Assembly (NCBI RefSeq): GCF_036670015.1
Contig: NZ_CP137636.1
Coordinates: forward strand, 1,714,501 to 1,778,500
Direction of reading: 5' to 3'
DNA: 64,000 nucleotides
Source: Niallia sp. XMNu-256
Lineage (GTDB): Bacteria > Bacillota > Bacilli > Bacillales > Cytobacillaceae
Both the position numbers and the translations under genes were made by a program. Below the pieces are notes generated by a model. The model saw only the letters and a list, made by a program, of their open reading frames with translations, made no database searches and had not been told where the DNA came from. Below are positions 1 through 7,593 of the stretch, piece after piece (position 1 is the stretch's first letter; each line of letters starts with the position of its first letter).

Positions 1-717
1 ATCAGTTTGAGCTGCAGAACGGTCATTCGTGCGGTGAAGTTGTTAGAGGAACTTTCCTTTCTTAAAAAAATTCCGACGGCTCGAATGAATGGAAAGCAAG
101 GAGTGAATCTATTAGTGATCCAGCCTTTTGAATCAATTGACTCCCTTTTACAACCTGTGTCACCCCATGATGTCACTCTACCTGTCACTCCTAATAAAGC
201 AGAGAATAAACAAAGCTCACTCTGTGAGATTAATAAACAAAACCGTTTTGACGTAAAGGGGTCTAAAATTAATCAACAGTCCATGGAATCTACTAATTCT
301 TCAAATACTTATACAGAGGAGAATCAGGATAGAAATTTAGAGGAGCACACTAACACTAATCAGAATCGTCATGCTGTAATCGATGCAACGGCATGGCATG
401 AATTAGACTCAAGCTTCTTACCGGAATATGTTCATGAAGACTTTATAAAAGCAGCTAAGCCATTCTTTCCCGTTGACGGCATTTACAATCTTTGGTCCAA
501 AGTCCATCTTGCTTGTCAAAAATTAAACCTATCCATCTCTTTAGATGGTGTGATCGAATCCATTGTCACGGACTTTAAACAAACCATCTTCAAGTATAAG
601 AAGGGGAAAATTCATACAACCTTTGAAGGATACTTTTACAGAGTCGTGTATAGCAGGCTTTGGCATGTGAAAAAAAATGAACATATCCAGCATTGGTATA
701 ACAATCTATTAAGCTAA
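1..717 (+). CDS. HTH-domain protein, 5' end outside window
   Basis: The reading frame is open from the first base, so the gene starts before the window and only the C-terminal part is present. The visible N-terminus reads as the recognition helix of a winged helix-turn-helix (SCRTVIRAVKLLEEL). A polar, low-complexity linker follows over roughly residues 50-125. The C-terminal domain of about 110 residues is rich in aromatic and basic residues. This arrangement resembles Firmicute HTH proteins related to plasmid or phage replication initiators, but I do not recognise a specific family, so the function is open. It ends with TAA at 715-717 and no partner gene follows. Confidence 0.6.
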   Translation: MSLSCRTVIRAVKLLEELSFLKKIPTARMNGKQGVNLLVIQPFESIDSLLQPVSPHDVTLPVTPNKAENKQSSLCEINKQNRFDVKGSKINQQSMESTNSSNTYTEENQDRNLEEHTNTNQNRHAVIDATAWHELDSSFLPEYVHEDFIKAAKPFFPVDGIYNLWSKVHLACQKLNLSISLDGVIESIVTDFKQTIFKYKKGKIHTTFEGYFYRVVYSRLWHVKKNEHIQHWYNNLLS

Positions 718-1099
718 TATTTTGGCTTAAGAATTCCAAAGAGTGAACACCTTCAAATCTTGGGTGATAATTTTGTTTAATGTGTTCCGCAGTAACTCCC
801 TGTATTATAGCTACGATCATTTACTCAGCTTTACCGATCGTATAGTCTAAAATACCTAAAATGTTGAAAAGCAGACACACTTTAGAAAGAGTTCTTTTTA
901 ATCGGCAAAAAGCAATATTCTTATAAAATAGGTAACAAAGGTTCAATTTTGTCCTTGTTTTTAAAGAAAAATTAGGCTCCTGAGTTGTTAATAAAATCTA
1001 AACAAAAGAAAGTTTTGCCCTAGACCAACTTTTGACTGATGGGTCACGTTTATTTATTTTCTTATAAATTATGTAATAGTCTTAAAAGGAGAAATTCTT
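718..1099. other. intergenic region, no gene seen
   Basis: About 380 AT-rich bases separate the HTH protein from the Xre regulator. I see no convincing ORF with a ribosome binding site and no clear terminator. Just before the next gene, AAAGGAG at about 1086-1092 serves as its ribosome binding site. Confidence 0.5.
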
Positions 1100-1351
1100 T
1101 TGATAGACTATAAAACTTTAGGAATAGGAACAGTAATTGAGAACTTAAGAAGGAGAAATGGACAGACGCAAGAGGAACTAGCAGATAATGCTAATCTTGA
1201 GCGCTCAACGATTAATTATATTGAAAGGGATCAAGGTATTCCAAATTTGTCGTCCATATTGAATATTGCGCTTGCCTTGAATATGACTCCCAGTGAGTTT
1301 TTTGCAGAAATTGAGAAACAAATCAAAATTCTAGATTATTATCAAGATTAG
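1100..1351 (+). CDS. small Xre-family transcriptional regulator
   Basis: This 83-residue protein is almost entirely one Cro/C1-type helix-turn-helix. The segment NGQTQEELADNANLERSTI gives helices 2 and 3, followed by the usual YIERDQGIPNLSSILNIA. It probably binds DNA as a dimer. The start is TTG at 1100, eight bases after AAAGGAG. It stands alone, upstream of a ComK-family gene and of the defence island. Single-domain Xre proteins often repress nearby mobile or defence genes, but nothing here proves a target. A hairpin at 1372-1407 follows it. Confidence 0.8.
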   Translation: MIDYKTLGIGTVIENLRRRNGQTQEELADNANLERSTINYIERDQGIPNLSSILNIALALNMTPSEFFAEIEKQIKILDYYQD

Positions 1352-1371
1352 AAGTGATAATCAGCAATTGA

Positions 1372-1407
1372 GACAATGAATATATTTATTAAGTATAATT
1401 CATTGTC
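1372..1407. terminator. hairpin after the Xre gene
   Basis: A perfect 10-bp inverted repeat, GACAATGAAT at 1372-1381 and ATTCATTGTC at 1398-1407, has a 16-base loop. It lies 20 bases after the Xre stop codon. The T tract is weak, so it could be either a terminator or an operator. Confidence 0.5.
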
Positions 1408-1478
1408 CTCTTATAAAATGTAAGCAGTTACAAAATAAGGGCACAAGTGTGGAATAAATTTAAGGAGGTGAGCTATTT

Positions 1479-1499
1479 ATGTATTATAAATTTATATGA
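1479..1499 (+). CDS. possible six-codon leader peptide
   Basis: A near-perfect Shine-Dalgarno sequence, AAGGAGGTGA at 1462-1471, precedes ATG at 1479 and a short frame (MYYKFI, stop TGA). It sits about 100 bases upstream of the ComK-family gene. A leader peptide is one reading. A leftover start region of a deleted gene is the other. The signal itself is clear but the function is not. Confidence 0.35.
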   Translation: MYYKFI

Positions 1500-1597
1500 T
1501 CTTTATCATATTAATATGTGAATAGTTACACAAATTTTTCTAAGAAAGAAGCGGCAAGTATGAATTTTATAACTTTACCGAAAATAGGAGGAACATA

Positions 1598-2158
1598 ATG
1601 AACAATAAATACATCATTAATTTAGCAACATCTGCATTGATTTCTTATTTTGACAATGGATGTGAGTATACACAAGTAATTGAAGGGAAAGAGGTCTTTA
1701 TCGTTCCCCAATCCCCTGAAGAAATTGTGAAAGACTCATTCTTACATTATGGAAAAAGTGTAGAGGGAGCTATCGAGGCGGCTCGATTAATCTTAAAAAA
1801 GAAATACATTCTGCCAATTGGATTGTCCATCCACCATAATATTTTCCTCATTCGATGCCACGCAAAAGGGAAAGCCGGAACTGTTTGGCTGGTCAGTTCT
1901 CATATCGCGGATATCATCGCAGATCCAACTAATGTAAAAAAGGCCATTATACATACGAAACATCGTCAATCGCTAACCATTGATATAAAATCAGCAATAC
2001 TCCAATCAAAGCGAAGTGAAGCCTCTCTGCTGCATAGTGTCTTATTAGAACGCAAACAAATGATCCATACAAGGACCTTTGTATTAGAAAAAGATAAGGG
2101 CATCCATTTTGTTAAAGATCCCAAGCAATTAACCTATACTATCTTTCGTAGTGAGTAG
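1598..2158 (+). CDS. ComK-family regulator paralogue
   Basis: This 186-residue protein shows the ComK pattern. An N-terminal segment reads GCEYTQVIEGKEVFI, then SPEEIVKDSFLHYGKSVEG, then a region on foreign or modified contacts ending in a Trp-containing strand (GTVWLVSSHIADI). ComK is the competence master activator in Bacillus (about 190 residues), so the length fits. The usual cysteine before the Trp motif is not evident and the central part is divergent, so this is probably a paralogue rather than the main competence regulator. It starts at ATG 1598 behind AGGAGG. It lies just outside the left side of the defence island. Competence factors near islands are plausible but no link is shown. 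Confidence 0.6.
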   Translation: MNNKYIINLATSALISYFDNGCEYTQVIEGKEVFIVPQSPEEIVKDSFLHYGKSVEGAIEAARLILKKKYILPIGLSIHHNIFLIRCHAKGKAGTVWLVSSHIADIIADPTNVKKAIIHTKHRQSLTIDIKSAILQSKRSEASLLHSVLLERKQMIHTRTFVLEKDKGIHFVKDPKQLTYTIFRSE

Positions 2159-2447
2159 TTGGTCAGAACAATATACTTAATAAGAATCAATAAAGAATAA
2201 ATTTATCAAACTTCTAAAATGACTGATTGCCAGGTTAACTTGAGTCGATTCCAAGACAGTCCCTCCAAATAAGGACTTTTAACATTGAAATACATACGTC
2301 CTAACCACTGAAAAGCAGGAATTACAAACCTGTTAAGTTTCCCAGTGTGGTAATATATAACTATATAATATAAGACTATTGATATGGTGGAGTTAGGCGC
2401 ATTAAAAATGTGACGATAACAGTACGGTTTTGATTGGAGGAGGTATA

Positions 2448-5400
2448 ATGAACATGAAGCCAGGGCCTAAGGCAATATATGAATTTCTATTATCAAAAAA
2501 AGAAAAAAAAGCAAATGTCACTGAAATTATTGAACAATTACCTAAGCTTTATCTTAAAAAAGAAAAAATAGAACGGTTGGCGAATTTGCATTCCGATACT
2601 TTTATTCTGGATGAGGATCAATTATCGATATCGCAACAGGAGGTTGCAGTAACAGAAAATGAAGAAAACGCTGAGAAATCTAAAAATGTGGGCCCATATA
2701 TAAAACGCCGTTCTCTCTTAGTGAATGACTTAGAAAAACTATTTGTTGGGCCATTAGAAGAAAATGAGATATTAGGAAAAAGAAAGCCACCTATGTCCTT
2801 CTATTTAACTGGAAAATTAGCTCCTTATGGTTCCACTTTTGAAGTTATAAATGAAGAAGAAAATGATATTAAAACAAAAGAACTTTTAAATACAGAAGGC
2901 ATTGATGAAATGCTCTCAAATCGCAACCCATTCCGGCCTTCCTCAATGGGATTTAGTTTTCGAATGAAGAAGCTTGTGCTTATTACCGTCTCAACTTCAT
3001 GGGGAACATATGATGATGAGGACCATAAGCGCACAAAGGTAGAAAAAGAATTTACGTTTATCCCAGAAACAAAAGAATTTCATCTGCAAGAACCTGGAGT
3101 TTTAAAGTGTAAAGTAAGAGAAAGAAATGGAATTTATCATGTGAGCTTATTTTTAATGAATGAGTATAAAAGGGATTCCTACCCACTTCAAAGTGAAGTT
3201 ATGTTTCAAACAAAACTTTTGATTTCTTTCAACGCTGATGCGGCAGCTGCTTTTTCATCTAAAGCAGATAAATGGAATTATGAAGATGAACTCTTATACC
3301 GTCACGTAAAAGAGTATGCCATTGGTCATGGAGTTGGAGTTAACTATAAGATCAAATCAGGGGTTTGTACCATTCAATCTGATTGGTTGCCTTTATATGA
3401 ATTACCATCAGTTGAACATCGAAGCATTGATGAGTTAAATGTGAAAATGATGGACTTAGCTTCAATGCCACCCAAAAAACTAAAAGAAAACTTGTTAATG
3501 ATACCGGAAACTTATCGTAACTGGTTACAAAAGCAAAGAGATCAAGTGGGTGATTTACCGTTGCATTTGCAGGATGTAGCCAATGAAAATATTAAACAAG
3601 TTGAAAAAATAATCCGTCGAATCGAATCAGGCATTGATACGATTACTGATTTAGGAAATCCATTTGAATATAATGCCTTCCAATTTGCTAATAAAGTAAT
3701 GGCGATGCAGCAAGCGCAATCTGGCGTGGCTCTACATTATCGTAATAAAAAAGAACGAATTGAGCCTTCTTATAAAGGAGAATGGCGTTTATTCCAGGTC
3801 GCGTTTTTTCTGATGAATATCAACGGAGTCAGTGACTTCGAGCACGAAGATCGTCAACTTGTTGATTTATTATGGTTCCCAACGGGTGGAGGAAAGACCG
3901 AGGCATATCTTGGAATCGCGGCATATCTAATGGGATTAAGACGTTTAAAAGGCTTTGCGGAGGAACCTGAATCATATGCTGGTGTGACCGTATTCATGCG
4001 CTATACGTTACGTTTATTAACAACTCAACAATTTCAGAGAGCAACGACCATGATTTGTGCGGCTGAAACCCTTCGAAGGGAAGATCCCGAAATATGGGGA
4101 ACAGAACCATTTCGAATTGGCCTTTGGATTGGACAATCTTCCACACCAAATAAATTTGAAGAAGCTCAGGAAAAGTTAACAGAAATTTTGCAAGGGAATG
4201 AAGTGCAAGAAGGAAATCCGATGCAGCTGGAGCATTGCCCATGGTGCGGAACAGAGCTAACTGTATATGATTACCATGTGACATCTAATAAACAAATGAT
4301 TGTATGCTCTAATCATCAATGTGAATTTTCAAAAGATGATGGTATCCCAGCTTTAACGATTGATGAAGGTATTTATAATTATGTTCCGACTATTGTCATC
4401 GGGACAGTCGATAAAATTGCACAAATCGCATGGAATAAACGATTGGGTGAGTTATTTGGAAAAAAGACACATTACAGCCCGATTGAAGGATTTGTCAATG
4501 ATCTAAATTATAAACAAAGCCATCGAGTAAATGGACGAATGATTCGAACGAAGAGAATTCATAATCTTATCCCACCAGAGTTAATTATTCAAGACGAATT
4601 ACATTTGATAAGTGGACCACTAGGCTCATTAACTGGATTGTATGAGATTGCTGTTGATTACTTATCTCAATATCAAGGAGCCGGACCTAAAATCATTGCA
4701 TCTACAGCGACGATACGTGGAGCAAACGAACAAATTAAACGTTTATATGGTAGAGAAGTATCCCAGTTTCCACCTTCAGTGTTAGATGCTAGAGAGTCGT
4801 TTTTCTCTGAAGAAATCCCGGTGGAGAAAAAGCCGGGTCGTTTATATATAGGTGTTTGTGCACCTGGTGTCAGTGGTTCCATTCATACGATACATGCTTA
4901 CTCGGCTTTATTAGCATCTATGAGAAAAGAAGAGCCAGACTTTTCATTTGACCCATACTGGACTGTCCTCGGTTATTTTAATACCGTAAAAGAATTATCA
5001 GGTACTACGACTAAATTGAAAGATGAAATTCCAATTCGATTAAAATTGATTAGTCAAACGAAGCGTGATTGGGATGATCTGCATACAGAAGAAATGATGA
5101 GTGGAAAGAAGGCAACCGAAATTCCAAAACTCTTGTCATTAATGGAACGAAGTTATGATGAAGAGGGAGCATTGGATGTAGTTTTAGCGACAAATATGAT
5201 TTCCGTCGGTGTCGATGTAAACCGTCTAGGCGTAATGGTGATGCACAATCAGCCTAAAACAGCTTCGGAATATATACAAGCAACAAGCCGCGTCGGTCGT
5301 AAATACCCAGGATTAGTATTAACGTTATTTAATTCTCTACGTTCAAGAGATTTATCTCATTATGAAAGATTCCTATCATTTCACGAAGCGATGTATCGAC

Positions 5401-5822
5401 ATGTCGAATCAACGAGTGTGACATCTTTTGCACAAGGTAGTCGTGATCGAGGGATGGAAGGATTAGTTGTTGGGATGATTCGTCAAGCCCATGAAAACTT
5501 AGGAAATGAAACAAGTGCGATTCATTTTAAGAAAGACGCTGTGACAAATGAGATTCTGAACTTTATTTGTGAGCGAGCTCAAGCAACAGGTGAGATTAAT
5601 CGTGATGAAATAAAAAGTGAAATCGAGGAAATCTATGATTGGTGGGAAAAACAAACACTGGAACATGAAAAGTTATCCTATCGTCAAAATCAATATCGTA
5701 AAGTGCATTTATTAAGAGACTTTAATGAAAAAACACCATATAAAGAAGCACGACCAGCTTTAAATTCATTAAGAAATGTTGAATCCGAAATTGAAGTAAT
5801 TGAGGTGAGAAACTATGAATAA
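2448..5822 (+). CDS. drmA: DrmA-like helicase (DISARM type)
   Basis: DrmA is the large helicase of DISARM phage defence and works with DrmB. The start chosen is ATG 2448, directly after GGAGGAGG, giving 1124 residues, the usual DrmA size. The first 60 residues look like a winged helix. Residues near 75-120 carry the family signature of a Lys/Gly-rich segment, KLFVGPLEEN, then SFYLTGKLAPYG. Walker A is PTGGGKTEA at about 479-487. A four-cysteine zinc ribbon (CPWC ... C ... C) lies near 595-630. The DEAH-box equivalent is QDELHLISGP near 716. The C-terminal helicase lobe has ATNMISVGVDV and YIQATSRVGRKYPG at about 910-955. It overlaps drmB by 8 bases, so the two are translationally coupled. drmC and drmMI are not next to it. 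BREX type 3 genes lie downstream instead. Confidence 0.88.
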   Translation: MNMKPGPKAIYEFLLSKKEKKANVTEIIEQLPKLYLKKEKIERLANLHSDTFILDEDQLSISQQEVAVTENEENAEKSKNVGPYIKRRSLLVNDLEKLFVGPLEENEILGKRKPPMSFYLTGKLAPYGSTFEVINEEENDIKTKELLNTEGIDEMLSNRNPFRPSSMGFSFRMKKLVLITVSTSWGTYDDEDHKRTKVEKEFTFIPETKEFHLQEPGVLKCKVRERNGIYHVSLFLMNEYKRDSYPLQSEVMFQTKLLISFNADAAAAFSSKADKWNYEDELLYRHVKEYAIGHGVGVNYKIKSGVCTIQSDWLPLYELPSVEHRSIDELNVKMMDLASMPPKKLKENLLMIPETYRNWLQKQRDQVGDLPLHLQDVANENIKQVEKIIRRIESGIDTITDLGNPFEYNAFQFANKVMAMQQAQSGVALHYRNKKERIEPSYKGEWRLFQVAFFLMNINGVSDFEHEDRQLVDLLWFPTGGGKTEAYLGIAAYLMGLRRLKGFAEEPESYAGVTVFMRYTLRLLTTQQFQRATTMICAAETLRREDPEIWGTEPFRIGLWIGQSSTPNKFEEAQEKLTEILQGNEVQEGNPMQLEHCPWCGTELTVYDYHVTSNKQMIVCSNHQCEFSKDDGIPALTIDEGIYNYVPTIVIGTVDKIAQIAWNKRLGELFGKKTHYSPIEGFVNDLNYKQSHRVNGRMIRTKRIHNLIPPELIIQDELHLISGPLGSLTGLYEIAVDYLSQYQGAGPKIIASTATIRGANEQIKRLYGREVSQFPPSVLDARESFFSEEIPVEKKPGRLYIGVCAPGVSGSIHTIHAYSALLASMRKEEPDFSFDPYWTVLGYFNTVKELSGTTTKLKDEIPIRLKLISQTKRDWDDLHTEEMMSGKKATEIPKLLSLMERSYDEEGALDVVLATNMISVGVDVNRLGVMVMHNQPKTASEYIQATSRVGRKYPGLVLTLFNSLRSRDLSHYERFLSFHEAMYRHVESTSVTSFAQGSRDRGMEGLVVGMIRQAHENLGNETSAIHFKKDAVTNEILNFICERAQATGEINRDEIKSEIEEIYDWWEKQTLEHEKLSYRQNQYRKVHLLRDFNEKTPYKEARPALNSLRNVESEIEVIEVRNYE

Positions 5823-7524
5823 GGTTATTGGAAAGCTCCGTCCGTCTCAATTAATTCAATATCATGCTCCTGGAGCGATTGCCGATCTAATTGAAGATAG
5901 TGTCATGATTACAGCGGCAGATGATTGGAGAATTCCATATACTAATAAAATACATGAACAACGATTGGAAGGGTTTCTGGGTGTTTCTCATCTGAAGTTG
6001 ATCAATGATCAAGAAGATAAAGTGAAAGTGACGGCAACTCCTTTTCCGAAATGGAGAATTTGTCCAACTTGTGGCATGATGGATCCTTATGCGAGTAAAA
6101 CATGTTATTACTGTGAAAAACAAGATCATAAGGAGATTAAATTATATCCCGCAAGGTTTATTACCGTTTGTGAAAAAGGACATATCAGTGATTTTCCATG
6201 GGTTGAATGGGTTCATGAAGGGAAAGAATGTACAAGTGATAAACCAGTGTTAAAGTATGAATCGAAAGGTAATGCAGGTTCTTTATCTGATATTAAAGTC
6301 ACTTGTGTTAAATGCTGGAAACCTAGAACATTAGGAAAAGTGATGAAAAAAGATGAGTTGCAAAAAGTTTTGCCTAACTGTACTGGAGACAGGCCATGGC
6401 TCAATGACCAAGAGGAATGTCATGAGGACATGCAAACTTCGATACGTAGTGCATCAAATATTTATACACCTACAATTACAAGTGCTTTATCAATTCCTTT
6501 AGAAGAAGGGATGGAAGATGAACTACAAGTAAAAGTAGAAGAATTTCGAGGTGGGATTACGAATTTAATCAGTAGTATTCCCGTTGAAGATGTGTTAAAA
6601 CAAGCGATTTGTGGAATGTTGTCTATTCCGCTTCAACAATATGATCGTGCTATGAAATATTATCATCGTGAAGGACAATTTTTTACATTTGACTCGATTC
6701 GTAAACAGGAGTGGGGAACCTTTCTACGAAGAAATGTTGACGATCGCTACGAGACGGGCTTTCTATCAAAAGAAGTGCCTGTTCCTAAAGAGTTAGAGGA
6801 ATATTTCCAATCCATTATTAGGGTAGATAAGCTTCGTGAGATTCGTGTTTTACGAGGATTTAATCGACTGTATTATCCAGATCCATTTTCAGAAGAAAAA
6901 CATGACATATTGCCGATTATGAAGTCTAAACAAGACTGGTTGCCGGCTATTAATGTATTTGGGGAAGGAATTTTCTTTGAGTTTAACCTATCAAAGTTAT
7001 TAGAATGGGAGAGTAACCCGTTGGTAGAAGGGGAAGCGGAGAAAATCATTGAACGATATAATCTCCAGAGAGAACAATTTGGATATAATTCAAGAGCTTT
7101 ACAACCAAGGCATGTATTAATTCACTCTTTTTCACATATGATGCTGAAAGAATTTGCAGCCCACTCTGGTTATGCAACTACAGCACTAAGAGAGCGATTG
7201 TACTGTAGTGATGAGATGGCAGGAGTCCTGATTTATACGGCTTCCTCAGATTCTGAAGGTAGTTTAGGTGGATTGATTGAATTAACATCTTCTGAAAAGC
7301 TCGTTCCTATTTTTCTTCGTGCATTAGAGAAAATGGAGTATTGCTCTTCAGATCCACATTGTGCAGATGGTGATTTCAAGATGCAAACGGCTATTAATGG
7401 AGCAGCGTGTCATTCTTGCAGTTATGTCTCAGAAACATCCTGTGAATGGAATAATCAACTGTTAGATCGAAGAATGTTAACTCCACTAATTGATTATGAA
7501 GAATTAGCTTATTTTTATATTTGA
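5815..7524 (+). CDS. drmB: DrmB-like DUF1998 protein
   Basis: DrmB carries the DUF1998 domain and is the constant partner of DrmA in DISARM. The N-terminus has the family signature LRPSQLIQYHAPGAIADL, then a DDW motif near residue 37. A zinc ribbon uses Cys83, Cys86, Cys97 and Cys100, with further cysteines after it. The C-terminal DUF1998 region (about 440-555) contains VLIYTASSDSEGSLGG, a CSSDPHC motif, then NGAACHSCSYVSETSCEW, all metal-binding in appearance. At 569 residues the length is normal. The start ATG overlaps the end of drmA. A strong bidirectional terminator follows at 7546-7593, separating it from the convergent sigma-like gene. In DISARM, DrmAB forms a complex on DNA. Here it presumably cooperates with the BREX genes downstream, which is an inference. 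Confidence 0.88.
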   Translation: MNKVIGKLRPSQLIQYHAPGAIADLIEDSVMITAADDWRIPYTNKIHEQRLEGFLGVSHLKLINDQEDKVKVTATPFPKWRICPTCGMMDPYASKTCYYCEKQDHKEIKLYPARFITVCEKGHISDFPWVEWVHEGKECTSDKPVLKYESKGNAGSLSDIKVTCVKCWKPRTLGKVMKKDELQKVLPNCTGDRPWLNDQEECHEDMQTSIRSASNIYTPTITSALSIPLEEGMEDELQVKVEEFRGGITNLISSIPVEDVLKQAICGMLSIPLQQYDRAMKYYHREGQFFTFDSIRKQEWGTFLRRNVDDRYETGFLSKEVPVPKELEEYFQSIIRVDKLREIRVLRGFNRLYYPDPFSEEKHDILPIMKSKQDWLPAINVFGEGIFFEFNLSKLLEWESNPLVEGEAEKIIERYNLQREQFGYNSRALQPRHVLIHSFSHMMLKEFAAHSGYATTALRERLYCSDEMAGVLIYTASSDSEGSLGGLIELTSSEKLVPIFLRALEKMEYCSSDPHCADGDFKMQTAINGAACHSCSYVSETSCEWNNQLLDRRMLTPLIDYEELAYFYI

Positions 7525-7545
7525 TCTGTTCCTATTTATAAAACT

Positions 7546-7593
7546 ATAAAGTCATGATTCTTGTTATGCAAAGTTCAAGAATCATGACTTTAT
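7546..7593. terminator. bidirectional terminator, drmB / sigma-like gene
   Basis: An 18-bp inverted repeat, ATAAAGTCATGATTCTTG at 7546-7563 and its complement at 7576-7593, encloses a 12-base loop. T-rich ends occur on both strands. It sits between the convergent drmB and sigma-like genes and touches the stop codon of the latter. Confidence 0.85.
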
